A stretch of DNA of 64,000 bases, taken from contig JAQMWT010000054.1 of assembly GCA_029834535.1 (NCBI GenBank), positions 42,679 through 106,678 of the forward strand, read 5' to 3'. Source of the stretch: Chrysophaeum taylorii (taxonomy: Eukaryota; Sar; Pelagophyceae; Pelagomonadales; Pelagomonadaceae). Positions 27,774-37,720 of the stretch are shown here, piece by piece (position 1 is the stretch's first letter; each line of letters begins with the position of its first letter). The position numbers and the translations under genes were made by a program. The notes beneath the pieces were generated by a model. The model ran no database searches, had not been told where the DNA came from, and worked only from the letters and a program-made list of their open reading frames with translations.

Positions 27774-29183
27774 ATGGATCCGATCGAGGTCATCGCGTGG
27801 CCGCGATCGAAGGAGGTGCGGCGCGCCTCGCGCGTCGATCCGCAGGAGGTGCTGCAGCGCATGAAAGAGGGCGAAGGGGAGCCACTGATTGTCATGGACG
27901 CGCAGGAAGGGTGGTCGGTCGGCACGCTCGCGTCCCTCGCGGCGGCCTACGGCGATGCTCAAGTCACCGTCAACGACCGCGCGCCGCTCCAAGAGTGGGA
28001 CGACCCGCCGATGCGGACGCGCGTTGTGCGGCTGCGCGAGTACGCGGCCTACGCGAATGGCGAGGGCGATGTGCTCTCTGGCAGCGCGTGGTACCTAAAC
28101 TCTTGGGAACCGTTCGCGACGTATCCCGAGCTCCGCGAGACGTGGTCCTACCCCTACTTTGTGGAGGACCTCCTCCAGGGCGACGACAACCCCAAGCTGC
28201 TCAACTACACCAAGCTTCTCTTTGGGGTTTCGGGCTGCACGACGCGCCTTCACGTCGACGACCAGCAGACGCACGCGTGGCTCGCGCAAATCGAGGGCCG
28301 CAAGCAGGTGATTCTCTTCGCGCCGAGCGACGGGGACCGCCTCCGGCTTCACGCGTGGGAGCACGACGCCTCGCGGCGCGCCCTCGACCCCGCCGACCCG
28401 CCGGACCCGATCGCCTACCCGCGAGTTTACGACGCGACGATCTTCCACGCGATCCTCGCCCCGGGCGACACGCTTCTCGTACCCTGCGGCTGGTGGCACT
28501 ACGCTCGCTGCCTCGATGTCTCGACGACCCTCATGCGTAATTTCGCCAACTCGGCCAACACCGACAGGTTCAAGCTCGCGGTGCGCAGCGCCAACGATCA
28601 CGCCAAGTTTAACTCGCCGAAATATCTCGTCGAGCCCGGCACCGCCTGCGTCGTCTGCCGGGCCACCACCGACATCAAGCCCTGCTCCCGCTGTCGCGTT
28701 GTTTCCTACTGCGGCCGCGACTGCCAGCGCAACCACTGGTTGACCTCGCACAAGGCATTCTGCCCCGTCCTCGCCGACCTACTCTCGTTTAAGAATAGGT
28801 CTTCTAGAACGGCGGCGACGACGACGCCGACCGACCTCTTCGCCGCGCCCGCTCGAGACCCACCCAAGACCTTTATCAAGCATGTCATCCGCGACGGCAA
28901 GGGCGGCCTCAAACCCAACGAGGACTCCATGGTTCGGGTCCACTACGAAGGCTTCCTCGCCGACGGCCAGAAAATCGACTCCTCCAGAGGCCCCTTCGAC
29001 TTCCACGTCTCGCGCACCCCAGTCGCCAAGGGCTGGCGCGAAGCGACCTTGACCATGCGCGTCGGTGAGAAGGCCCGCATCGCCGTCCCCGCGCACGCGG
29101 CCTACGCGGATCGAGGAGTCAAAGGCAAAGTCCCGCCAAATTCACCCCTTGTCTTTGATGTCGAACTCCTCCGAATCTGGTAG
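27774..29183 (+). CDS. JmjC/cupin-8 hydroxylase + MYND zinc finger + FKBP prolyl isomerase fusion
   Basis: 469 aa from the ATG at 27774; the frame is open upstream only as the antisense of COQ4. Residues 1-265 are a cupin-8/JmjC fold of the FIH/JMJD type: LNSWEPFATYPELRETWSYP, TRLHVDDQQTHAWLAQIEGRKQVILF (HxD iron ligands, 2OG Lys), and LAPGDTLLVPCGWWHYARCL (distal His). Residues about 285-325 form a MYND finger: CVVCRATTDIKPCSRCRVV, YCGRDCQRNHW, HKAFC. Residues about 360-469 are an FKBP domain: VRVHYEGFLADGQKIDSS, the FDFHV..TPVAKGWREA segment, MRVGEKARIAVPAHAAYAD, FDVELLRI. Dioxygenase activity on a protein side chain, ligand docking by MYND and isomerase activity are each plausible, and all key JmjC residues look present. 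The FKBP pocket has TPVAKGW in place of the usual QVIKGW. This triple fusion is unusual. Confidence 0.88.
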   Translation: MDPIEVIAWPRSKEVRRASRVDPQEVLQRMKEGEGEPLIVMDAQEGWSVGTLASLAAAYGDAQVTVNDRAPLQEWDDPPMRTRVVRLREYAAYANGEGDVLSGSAWYLNSWEPFATYPELRETWSYPYFVEDLLQGDDNPKLLNYTKLLFGVSGCTTRLHVDDQQTHAWLAQIEGRKQVILFAPSDGDRLRLHAWEHDASRRALDPADPPDPIAYPRVYDATIFHAILAPGDTLLVPCGWWHYARCLDVSTTLMRNFANSANTDRFKLAVRSANDHAKFNSPKYLVEPGTACVVCRATTDIKPCSRCRVVSYCGRDCQRNHWLTSHKAFCPVLADLLSFKNRSSRTAATTTPTDLFAAPARDPPKTFIKHVIRDGKGGLKPNEDSMVRVHYEGFLADGQKIDSSRGPFDFHVSRTPVAKGWREATLTMRVGEKARIAVPAHAAYADRGVKGKVPPNSPLVFDVELLRIW

Positions 29184-29803
29184 GAGTATATATAGACTCC
29201 CGGACCTGAGAGGAGCTGAGCGGACCTGAGCTCTACCGCTTCGAAGGATCCCACCGTCTAGTATCCGTGGGGACTTGCGCTGGTCGCGCGGTTTGCGTGC
29301 TTGCGCCGCACCTGCGTGGCCTGGAGGAGCCTGGCGCATCATCATCATCATCTTGGGGAGGTTGGTGGTTCCAGATTTGTTGTTTGAACACGCCCACCAT
29401 GGTATTCCCAGCCGCGAAGCGCGAGAATAGGAATGAAGGCGAAAAAAATTATGGACGCAAGTGGCGGCTAGGTGTCCGCACCGCATCACCGGCGGATTTT
29501 TCGAGCTAGCTAGCCACGGGGGAGATACATAGTTACAAGTGATCCGCCACGCCAAAAGCAGTAGCATGGTGTTGTTCGCATATGCTACCGGACCAGGGGT
29601 GGAGCAACGTAGCGAAGTACTGCACTGCTGGGCGGGATGCGGCGGCCCTCATTCTCGCTCCCTTCCATCATCCAACCTCGCTCCAGCTCACATCGCAGTG
29701 TCCATGTTGCTTTCTCGCCTCTGTTGGCTTTGCTGCTGGCCACAAAGGCCCTTCTTTGACCACCGTAGGTTCTCCTCTCCTCTCTTCCCTTGAAACCGAA
29801 AAC
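29184..29803. other. spacer upstream of the TLC-cytochrome b5 gene
   Basis: 620 bp with short repeats (GGACCTGAG twice near 29201-29228, CATCAT run near 29337-29352). An upstream ATG at 29582 is in frame with the next gene, but the residues between 29582 and 29803 look non-coding. No separate gene is seen. Confidence 0.5.
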
Positions 29804-29832
29804 ATGACAGAAATACCATACAACAACAACAA

Positions 29833-29888
<56 letters not shown>

Positions 29889-32800
29889 TTGCCCAACGGA
29901 AGAATCCTTTGTGGATTTTGGTGATGACCGAACGCTTTTTTGTCAACTGCGTCATTTGTTCGGGTCTTTGGTGGTGTCTCTTGCACGTGGCGCTTCACCA
30001 CTGGGCCGCGAGCTTCGTCTCAGGCGCCCCCAGCCGTCGGCGTTATTGGAGCCGGCTCGTTCGGTCTGAGATTTACGCGGTATGGGCCACGGCAGTCGGA
30101 GGTCTTCTGTTGGCGACGAGCTACGACTCGGTGCACGCGCTGTTGCACGCTCGGTCGAGAGCGTCGCAACTCGCGTTCGGCGTCGCAGCCGGCCACTGGA
30201 TTGTGACGTGCTTCGAAGAGGTCACGTCCTCGTCGTTCGCGCTTGCCGGGTTGCGTCTCGGAGCAACCAAGTCTGCGCGTCATCGACTCTTCCTCGCGAC
30301 AGCATTCCTCGCGCATCACGTGGCCGCCGCAGCGGTCTATATTTACGCCGGATTGGTTGGCGAGCTCGGATCCCTTGGCGCGCTCGGACTCTGGTACGAA
30401 TTGCCGGTGGCGCTGGTGAACATCCGAGATCATGCCATCGAGTTCTCCGGCGAAGGCTTCGCCGGATGTGTGTCAGCGGCAACGCGGCAGCGCTGGCTCG
30501 ATAAACCACCGACACCAGACGACACGAGCAGTTTTTGGGCCGCGATACTTACGGCGTTCTGGTTTGGTCGAGGCCCCGCGACGGCGTTGTACGTCACATC
30601 TCTTTGCGTCACGAGCTGGCAACGAGAGATCGCTCTGTGTGATCAAACGACCCGCCTTGCCTATCATGCTTTCGGTTGTGGCTTCACGATTTTGAATATT
30701 GGATGGCGCTGCATGTTGAGCCTGTGGATGATTCGAGACATGAAGCGCTCATACGCATTCGCGCGAGGAGGTTGGCGCGCCGTCGAGGAGGAGGAGGAAG
30801 AGGAGGAATCTTTGCTCGAGGGCAGCAACATTCTTGATCAAAGTATGCCGCCGCCTGGAGCTGACGCCGAGGACCTCATTCGTCCCGTCGACACCACATC
30901 GCGAGTGGTTATCGACGCGGACGAGCTGTCGCGAAAGCACGCGCGCCAATGGGTCGCGATTCACGGCGTCGTGTACGACGTTCGCGCCTTCGTCGACCGC
31001 CACCCGGGCGGGATCGACGTTCTCGTAAATGCAGCCGGCACCGACGCTACCGAGGCCTTCGAAGCTGCCGGACACTCGCCAAGGGCTCGCCAAATTCTGG
31101 TCTCGAACAACGGCGAGCGCCATGGCATTCGAGTGGTTGGGGCCCTACGACGTGCCGTCGGGGTCCGAGACGACGATAACATTGCAATAAAGGGCAAGTT
31201 GTCCAAGACGCCACGCGACATGCTGTGGGCTGTGGATCGCACCGTACCATACTCGTACCTCGCGGGACACTGGGACGTGCTTCCGCCAATAGGGGGAGTT
31301 TGTTGGACGCACGTCGCCGCGGGTTTCGCACTCCTTTCGATTCTGCCGGCGCGAGCGTCTTCGCACTTCTTGGCCTCCGCGAGCCCAAAGATTGTAGACA
31401 TTGCCGCTCTTTTTTTCGCCTCCATGTGCATGCGGAATGAACCCCGGAAGAAAGACGAGTCGAGCGAAGCATCGACGCCCACCAAAGATGACGCCGAGCG
31501 ACGTAAACAGCGGCGAAGCGCGTTGCTGTGTATAACCGCCTTGGTTGGCGCGGTTGCCGATGTCGTCGTTACTATGGCTCTCGGAGGCTTATCACTTGCG
31601 AGTAGAATTTGGACAGGAGCGCACGTGCTGGCCCTCGCAATCGAGGCCGTCCTTTTCGAGAAGAAGACGCTGTCGAATGGCAGCACGTTGTTGTCTCGCC
31701 GATTTGCGGGTACGATGTGGGGACTCGGGCTCGTTGCGTCCGCGAGGCCGATCCTTCAGACGGAACCGCGGTACACGATTGTTCTCGGCGCTTCCATGGT
31801 TGCAGCGATGCGCGCCACGCGACATTTGGGGGAGACGGACAACGGCGCGGTCTGGGCACGGTCTCTTCGCCGAGTGACCGCGTCGGGCTTGGCGGCCGCC
31901 GCGTGCTTCGTGTCTTCCATGACGCCCCAAACATCGTCCACGCCAAACAGCGCGTGCGCTCTCTTCGTCGACACGTTGACGTCAGGGACTTATTTTCGTT
32001 CGGGCTCGACGACGACGCGTAGTCTAGAACTGCAGGGACAAGGAGGAGGAAATGCGATCTCGATGCCAGCGGCCGTAGCTCGTTTCGTATCGTTGGCAAT
32101 GCTGTATGTCGCTGCATGGGCACTCTGGCGCGCGCGCGACAGAGCTGCTCTCAAACTTCGCCAAAGTACGAGCGATGCATTCGTATCCAGAGCGCACGCC
32201 TTCACGGGTCTCTGTTTCGGGCTGGTCTTCGGGCAAGCCGTCGTAGGAAAATTGCTGCTGACGTTGGTCGTTGCGGGCCACGCGATGTGGCTAGATTCAG
32301 CTCACCGCGACGCACTCGCCGAGCTCGGTCCTGCGAGTCCCGCGTACTGGTACGGATGGCAGACTCTCGTCGACAGGCTCAAGCTCGGTATCTCGTTTGC
32401 GTTCCGCCAACTCGCCACCGTCGTGGTCGGGCTAGCTAACTTGACCGCGCCGCGCGGGGGATTCTGGTATCTCGCGCCCACGCCCATCCCCGAGCTCGAA
32501 GGCGTCGACTATGGAGTTTCGCTGCTCGCCAAAGGCGACCTTCATTCCGGTCCTGCCGAGTCGTTTCAGCTCAACATTGGCCATTTGCACGTCTTTCCCG
32601 GGAGCGACGCAATTCACACCGCGTCCGCGACCGCCGAAATGCTCGGAGGCCTCGCGCGAAACGAAAACGGTGCGAAAGAACGCGGCTTTGTGGCGAACGT
32701 CGTTTCCTTCATTCCCGACTCCGAGTCCGGCATGCTTCGCGAGATCAACTTGTCCGCGTGGGCGTCGGACGAGGCCGCGCACGACTGGTACGTAAACAAC

Positions 32801-32998
32801 CTCGCGCACCAGAAAACTGTCCGTCGGTACTACAATCGCGGCATGAGCACCTTCTCGTCGATGCTCGGATCGCTCCGTCCGTCAAAAGACCTTAGGTTTC
32901 ACGCTCGCTGCCAGCATTGCCACGCGCTCCAACGCGAGTTTCCTTCGCAAGCTACGTGTCCCCAATGCGGCCGACCGGTCCGCATGCCGCTGTTCTGA
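29804..32998 (+). CDS. multipass membrane protein with TLC-like, cytochrome b5 and C-terminal zinc-ribbon segments
   Basis: 1064 aa, single exon, starting MTEIPYNNN with a poly-Asn run encoded by (AAC)n; a shorter form could start at 29924. Residues about 40-340 have six or more hydrophobic helices with His and acidic residues in places typical of TLC/TRAM-LAG1-CLN8 proteins (SYDSVHALLHARS, FLATAFLAHHVAAAAVYI). Residues about 365-450 are a cytochrome b5 domain with haem ligand motif HPGG (VYDVRAFVDRHPGGIDVL) and second His in EAAGHSPRA. A second membrane block covers about 500-880. The soluble end has a possible ferredoxin-like segment (NLSAWASDEAAHDWYVNNL, as in ABM-type monooxygenases) and two CxxC pairs, CQHCH and CPQCG, forming a rubredoxin-like ribbon. 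A role in ER lipid metabolism is inferred from TLC plus b5; no exact family is known to me. Confidence 0.75.
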
Positions 32999-33081
32999 GC
33001 TCCCCGAACGAACGTTGGTGGTAAAAAATAGTGTTAAATGAAGTAATAATCGCCGTACTTGCGACCTCTCTTTGATTCGAA

Positions 33082-33588
33082 CTAACACTTGAGGCTGCGG
33101 TCGATCATAGGGCGCGGAACCACCGGGGTAACCTTGAAGCTTCCAATTCGATCAACGGTTTCCTTGGTCGGAATGACGCTGGAAATTTTGAAGATGTTAC
33201 CATCGTAGAAGTGGATCGCGTTGCTGAAGAACTTGCCTTGCTTGACCTTGATCTTGTAGACGAGATACTCGGACTCCTGTTTGTTGAGGGGAAGCTCGAT
33301 TTCGAGATAGGGCTGGCCGACGGGTTTGTGGTTCCAAATGCCCTGGAGGTTGCTGTTGTGGAACTTTGCGATTCTCGTCCTGTCCAGAGAGACGCGGACG
33401 GAGCCCGTGCGACGCCATCGTTCTCGGCCCGGGACGTCGAACTCCTGTTGGAACATCCACTCGCGCGGGAACATGTATTCCTGGATCTCTTGGGTGCGCC
33501 CGTCGGCGTTGAGCTTGGCCGCAAGGGGTCGCCGCCGGTGCGCGGCGACGTCGATTGCGACGACGAGCACCAACATCAATCGCCGCAT
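33082..33588 (-). CDS. small secreted protein, unknown
   Basis: 168 aa. Residues 1-16 (MRRLMLVLVVAIDVAA) form a signal peptide with a likely cleavage after Ala-Ala. The mature part is beta-rich: QEYMFPREWMFQQEFDVPG, TGSVRVSLDRTRIAKFHNS, PYLEIELPLNKQESEYLVYKIKVKQ, AIHFYDGNIFKISSVIPTK. The final residue is Cys, and few other cysteines occur. Product is probably secreted or luminal. It resembles no domain I can name; the pattern of paired beta strands might be a small beta-sandwich. It is divergent from the P-type ATPase fragment, with 81 bp between starts. Confidence 0.7.
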   Translation of the reverse strand: MRRLMLVLVVAIDVAAHRRRPLAAKLNADGRTQEIQEYMFPREWMFQQEFDVPGRERWRRTGSVRVSLDRTRIAKFHNSNLQGIWNHKPVGQPYLEIELPLNKQESEYLVYKIKVKQGKFFSNAIHFYDGNIFKISSVIPTKETVDRIGSFKVTPVVPRPMIDRSLKC

Positions 33589-33669
33589 CTCTTCAATCCT
33601 AACCGATTACTCCTACAACTCTTACCCTAGTATCGAAGATTTGCTCCGAAACCCTTCTTATTATTTATT

Positions 33670-34317
33670 ATGGATGAGGAGAAGAATGTTCTTGTCGTTG
33701 AACTCGGTGGTGGCGGCGCGTCGTCGCGGTCGTCGTCGCGATCGTCTCTTGCCGCGGATTTGTGTGATGTGGATCCAGCGAAAGGCCTTTCCTGGGCGCG
33801 CGCGAGGGAGGAAGCTCGGCGGCTAGGGTCGAATCGCGTCTCGCCACCAATAAATTGTCCCGCGTGGGTCTGCTGTCTGTTGCCATGCGTGCTGTCCACC
33901 AATAAAATGCGGAGGTTCAACGCATCGATCCCCGAGAACGCCCTCGTCCTCCGAGACGGCGAGTGGACCGACGTCGACGCCGTCTCGCTGGTCGTCACAG
34001 ACGTCGTAAGGCTCCAGGAAGGCGACGTCGCGCCGGCCGATCTCAGAGTTGTCGAGTCGACCCCCGACTTTGTCACGGACATGGTTGCGCTCACGGGCGA
34101 GCACGAGTCCCACGCCAATCTCGCGAAGGACCTTGTGCCCTTGGCGGCAAGATGCGTCTCTGGCGAGGCAACCCTCGTCGTTACCGCGATCGGCGACGAT
34201 ACCGAAATCGCGGCACGAATGTGCGTTGTGTATTGGCCAGCAATCTGTTATGCTTTGACCTGCAGGCGCTCCGGCGCGTGGCCGCCGCCCCCCCCCCCGA
34301 GGAGTCGATCCTTGTGA
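33670..34317 (+). pseudogene. P-type ATPase N-terminal/actuator fragment, truncated
   Basis: The first 184 codons read like the start of a P-type cation or proton ATPase. An N-terminal helix LSWARAREEARRLGSN is followed by a membrane-like AWVCCLLPCVLS, then the actuator domain ASIPENALVLRDGEWTDVDA, LEGD-like VRLQEGDVAPADLRVVE, and TGE in VALTGEHES. ATLVVTAIGDDTEIAARM corresponds to the end of the A domain. Family proteins have 800-1100 residues with the phosphorylation motif DKTGT, which is absent here. A 45-nt GTGCGT...CAG intron (34221-34265) may end the first exon, but no homologous exon follows and the frame stops at 34317. A Helitron starts 83 bp further on. It is a gene fragment, either captured or cut by rearrangement. 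Metal or ion specificity cannot be told. Confidence 0.7.
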
Positions 34318-34399
34318 ATGAAATGAAAAATGAATGAACGAAGTCCTATTCTAATGAAAATGACGCAAATGAAAACGGACGATCGGGCGACCCGGGTTA

Positions 34400-34424
34400 T
34401 CCTAACTACTAATCGACAGATGTT

Positions 34425-34455
<31 letters not shown>

Positions 34456-35475
34456 TTGTTTGTCCCTCGATTTAGGGTAAGGATCAGGTAGGCGCGAGAG
34501 TAAGGATCAGGTAGGCGCGAGAGCCAGACAGTGATCCTCCAAGCCGTCTACGGCGACCTCGCAGACTATTTCCACGACCCGCGGCGGCTCTTTTAGCCAG
34601 CGCGCCATTCTCACGCCCCGTCGAAACGATGTTGTCGATGCTGACAACGCGCGCATGACCGCGGCCTTTTTTTCCCGGAGACGAGGCGTCGGAGTTCTTT
34701 TCGGCCGACTAGGTTGGGTCGGAAGCCGACGCCTCGCTCTTTACAGTCGAGTTTTGAACTCCCTGACAACCAACGGCATGCTGACTTTGATCGCGAGCTT
34801 AAAGTCTTCGCAACCTCGACCCGTCGCACGGCCACTGCAACGGTACCAGATACATGATCGATCGTGTCGTTTTCACTGAGGCTCCTCCAGCCTGTATCCC
34901 TTAAGGCCCGCCGACGCCAAACGATCACCAAGAGCCAGGGCCAGACGCCCCGCGAGGTCGGCATCCTCTTGGCGAAGCCCGTCTTCTGCCACGTCCAGCT
35001 CTACGTGGCTCTCTGTCGATCGGCAACCCCGAGGATATCCTCTTCTGAGTCGACGACTCCACCCTACCCCACACGTGCTGCGCAATACTGATAAGCCCCC
35101 TCCCAGCGTCTACACGCGCACTATAGGTAAACTTACTGGGACCAGGTGAACTTACTGGGGTTTGAGATTGGGACTAGGTGAACTTAGTGACCAGGTGAAC
35201 TTACTGAGACCAAGTGAACTTACAGGGGTGTTAAGAGTGAACGCAAAGGCGAGCGGCGTGTACGGATCAAAGCAGCTTAGATTGGCGGAGGTGAGAGCGA
35301 CGAGCTCGAAGGAGAGTGGGGTGAGTGGATGTGAACACGAGTGGGCTTACACCGAACTTACTGGGGTTAAAGATTGGGACTAGGTGAACTTACTGGGGCC
35401 AGGTGAACTTACTGGGGTTAGAGATTGGGACCAGGTGAACTTACTGGCGAACTTACTGGCCTGGGCCTGCACTTG
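34400..35475 (+). mobile_element. Helitron copy H1 (non-autonomous, helicase remnant)
   Basis: Starts TCCTAACTACTAATCGACAG and ends GGCCTGCACTTG, flanked by host A on the left and T on the right, as for rolling-circle transposons that insert between A and T. Inside, 34520-35050 translates in pieces to the C-terminal half of a PIF1-family Helitron helicase: RAILTP...DVVDADNARM, the T-I-x-K-S-Q-G-Q-T motif near 34920 and the VFCHVQLYVALCRS motif. Stops and frameshifts break it. A TGTC/TGTT run follows the 5' end. Subterminal repeats of GGTGAACTTACTGGG fill 35125-35460. The 3' end is CTTG rather than the canonical CTRR. Nearly the same element is present at 54339-55361. It ends 62 bp before the next gene's ATG. 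Confidence 0.85.
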
Positions 35476-35537
35476 TGATGAGTAAACTCAAAGCTTAAAG
35501 GCAAGCTGTTGAGCAGGGTTAGGAAGAGAAAGGTGTG

Positions 35538-36203
35538 ATGTCGACGGCGGCAGTGTATGTTGGGTTCGGACGACGCGTGGCAGGGCGGGTGGCAGCTCGA
35601 TGGCTTGCCATCTCGCGAGCGGTCGATGACGGCGAGCACGTGTTGTTCCCGCGCGAGAGGCCAGGGCTCGACTACACACTGAACTGGAGCCTCAACGGCG
35701 ACGGCGTGACGCCCGGCGGCGAGGCATTCCGCATCACCAAGCCCGCCTACGCCGCAAAGCTTTTGGGGGGCGCGCCGAGCGCTCTGGGGGCTCCAACCGA
35801 CCCCGCGGGCGAGGTCGACGAAGAGGCGTTCGACGCCGCGATGCAGCGATCCGTTGAGATTTTGGAAGCGGCCAAGGTCCTCTACGTCACCGAAGGGGAC
35901 GCCCCCGGCGAGCGCGTGCCCTGCCGCATCATTACCGACGACCTGGGCCTCGCCGCGACGGCGATGGGCCAGGTTGTCGAGCAAATGCCCCTCCGCGAGC
36001 CCAAAGGCCTCAAAATCACCTGCTTCGCCACCCCCGCCGGCCCGGACTTCGCTGCCTTTGACTTGTTCGAGGAGAAGGGCGAGGAGCGCGCCAAGATCAT
36101 CCTCAGCGGCGCCGACGCCTCCGCCTCCAAGGTCAAGGCGAGCGTCCAGCTTGCGGCCGCCAAGCTCCTTGAACCCCCTCCCCCCGATTCCCCTGCCGAA
36201 TGA
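35538..36203 (+). CDS. uncharacterised 221-aa protein
   Basis: Begins at ATG 35538, 63 bp past the Helitron end; the frame is open just upstream through GTG only. The N-terminus MSTAAVYVGFGRRVAGRVAA could be a short basic targeting helix. A core follows: LDYTLNWSLNGDGVTPGGEAF, ITKPAYAAKLL, an Ala/Glu-rich helix (AAMQRSVEILEAAKVLYVTE), RVPCRIITDDLGLAATAMGQVVEQMP and ITCFATPAGPDFAAFDLFE, then EERAKIILSGADASASKVKASVQLAAAKLL and a Pro-rich end. The pattern alternates helices and strands, so it is probably a folded enzyme or binding protein. I do not recognise the family. The insertion upstream may have altered its promoter. Confidence 0.65.
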   Translation: MSTAAVYVGFGRRVAGRVAARWLAISRAVDDGEHVLFPRERPGLDYTLNWSLNGDGVTPGGEAFRITKPAYAAKLLGGAPSALGAPTDPAGEVDEEAFDAAMQRSVEILEAAKVLYVTEGDAPGERVPCRIITDDLGLAATAMGQVVEQMPLREPKGLKITCFATPAGPDFAAFDLFEEKGEERAKIILSGADASASKVKASVQLAAAKLLEPPPPDSPAE

Positions 36204-36269
36204 CGTGACGTGGTGGATACTTATCAACAGCCAAAAGGAAGCACGAAAGATTCGGCCATATTGGTTGCT

Positions 36270-37646
36270 ATGGTCATTCTCGGGTGCGCGAGCGACGTCG
36301 ACGCGCAGCGCATCAGTCCGCGGCCCGAGCGTTTCGCCCCCCAGGAGCTCGAGGGGCTCGTGGGGAGCCCCGAGCCCGAGGAGTACGTCGTCGCGCTTGC
36401 CCGGACCGACCGATCCTTTTCGGACCGCATGCTCGCACACGGCATGGTAAGGGACTCGACGCTGTTCGCAAGCAGCGAGAAGCGGCGGCGCGTCGCGCGA
36501 TGCCAGGAGAGGCGGTCTCGGCGAATATCTGAACTCTCCGCGCTGTTCGAACGAGACGCGCGGCGCGTCGCGCGCTTTCAAGCGAAGCTCGCTGCCCGCC
36601 AGCGCGCGCGCGTCTCGGACCTGGCGGGTTTTTCGGGGGCCTCTATCATCCAGACGCGCTGGCGAATGCGGCGCGCGCAGCTCGAGCTGCGACACCGGCG
36701 CCGGTACCGCGCGGGGAGGTTCGTTAGCGACGTCCTCGCGTTCCGGGCACGACGCCGCGAGGTCCGGAACGCGGCCAACGCGCTCCAGCGGAGCTTCGCG
36801 AGAATTATGCGACGACACGCCGCGAGGGTGACCGCGCGCCTCAATCGCAGCGCGATCTCGGTGCAACGGGCCTGGCGCGGCGCGAGAGCGCGCATGCAGC
36901 GTAGCCAGGCCTTGGCGATCGCCGCGACGACTCGGTCGCTCGTCGAGTCGGTCGTGGTGTACGGCTCTGCGCGCGCGCAGCAGGTGCTCATGGGCCCGCA
37001 CTACGCGGCAAACCTCATCCAGTCGAGGTACCGCCGGCGGCTGCGACGACGCCGCGCGGCCGAGCGTCGGTATCGTCGCGCGCGGGGCGTCGGGCGCCTC
37101 GGCGCTTATGCAGCTCTCAAGAAAATCGCCGACGCCTCCCGGGGGACCCGCCATTTCGCCATGCCCTCGACCGACGCCCTCCAACGACACAGGGGCGCTC
37201 GAATCATCATGCAGGAAGGCCAGCTCCTCAAAAACCCCGCGCGCTTCGTGGCAACCACCAAGGGCTACGACGACGCCGGGTCCTTAGCGCGCGCCGCCCC
37301 CCCAAACTCCGGCCTCAGCACCCCGAGCTCGCGCGATACCTATGCCGAGGCGGACTACGACGACGACGACGACGACGACGACGGTTTCGCCTCCAGTCGC
37401 ACCGAGAGCGATGCCCGCTCGCACTCCGACGCAGGTCCCCGAAACAGCAACAACCACCAAGGCAAGATGCGTAAGCAAGCCGGAGACGCTACATTCGTCA
37501 CCACGCCCACGCCGCCCGACGCCAAGCCGAGAGGGGGGAGCAACAATAGACGACGACGTCGTCGTCGTCAGGTTGGTGGCGGCGGTGTCGCGACCTTCTC
37601 GCACCGCCACTTCGTCCTTCCGACGGAAGAAGATTCGACACGTTGA
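36270..37646 (+). CDS. IQ-motif (calmodulin-binding) protein
   Basis: 458 aa from the first ATG. Residues about 100-300 are a strongly basic helical region with at least four IQ-like units: IIQTRWRMRRAQLEL, ALQRSFARIMRRHAARV, SVQRAWRGARARMQRSQ and LIQSRYRRRLRRRRAAE. IQ units form helices that bind calmodulin or calmodulin-like light chains, so the product is probably a calcium-responsive scaffold of cytoskeleton or flagellum. A conserved-looking piece YGSARAQQVLMGPHYAAN separates the third and fourth unit. The C-terminal 140 residues are low complexity, with an Asp run (nine residues) and an Arg run (eight). No enzyme domain is present. It lies just downstream of the unknown 221-aa gene on the same strand. 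Confidence 0.75.
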   Translation: MVILGCASDVDAQRISPRPERFAPQELEGLVGSPEPEEYVVALARTDRSFSDRMLAHGMVRDSTLFASSEKRRRVARCQERRSRRISELSALFERDARRVARFQAKLAARQRARVSDLAGFSGASIIQTRWRMRRAQLELRHRRRYRAGRFVSDVLAFRARRREVRNAANALQRSFARIMRRHAARVTARLNRSAISVQRAWRGARARMQRSQALAIAATTRSLVESVVVYGSARAQQVLMGPHYAANLIQSRYRRRLRRRRAAERRYRRARGVGRLGAYAALKKIADASRGTRHFAMPSTDALQRHRGARIIMQEGQLLKNPARFVATTKGYDDAGSLARAAPPNSGLSTPSSRDTYAEADYDDDDDDDDGFASSRTESDARSHSDAGPRNSNNHQGKMRKQAGDATFVTTPTPPDAKPRGGSNNRRRRRRRQVGGGGVATFSHRHFVLPTEEDSTR

Positions 37647-37720
37647 TGTTCGTTCGTTCGCCCTGTAGTAATACTGGTAGTGCCACCAGCAGCCTGGGAT
37701 GTCGTCGTTGTCGTTGTCAA

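Noticed and set aside
29582-29803. Upstream in-frame ATG of the TLC-cytochrome b5 gene
   Set aside because: The 74 residues added lack any domain and look like translated spacer; kept only as an alternative start.
35125-35460. Regular GGTGAACTTACTGGG repeats that resemble a CRISPR array
   Set aside because: Spacing is irregular, the spacers are themselves repeats, no cas genes exist and the genome is eukaryotic; they are Helitron subterminal repeats.
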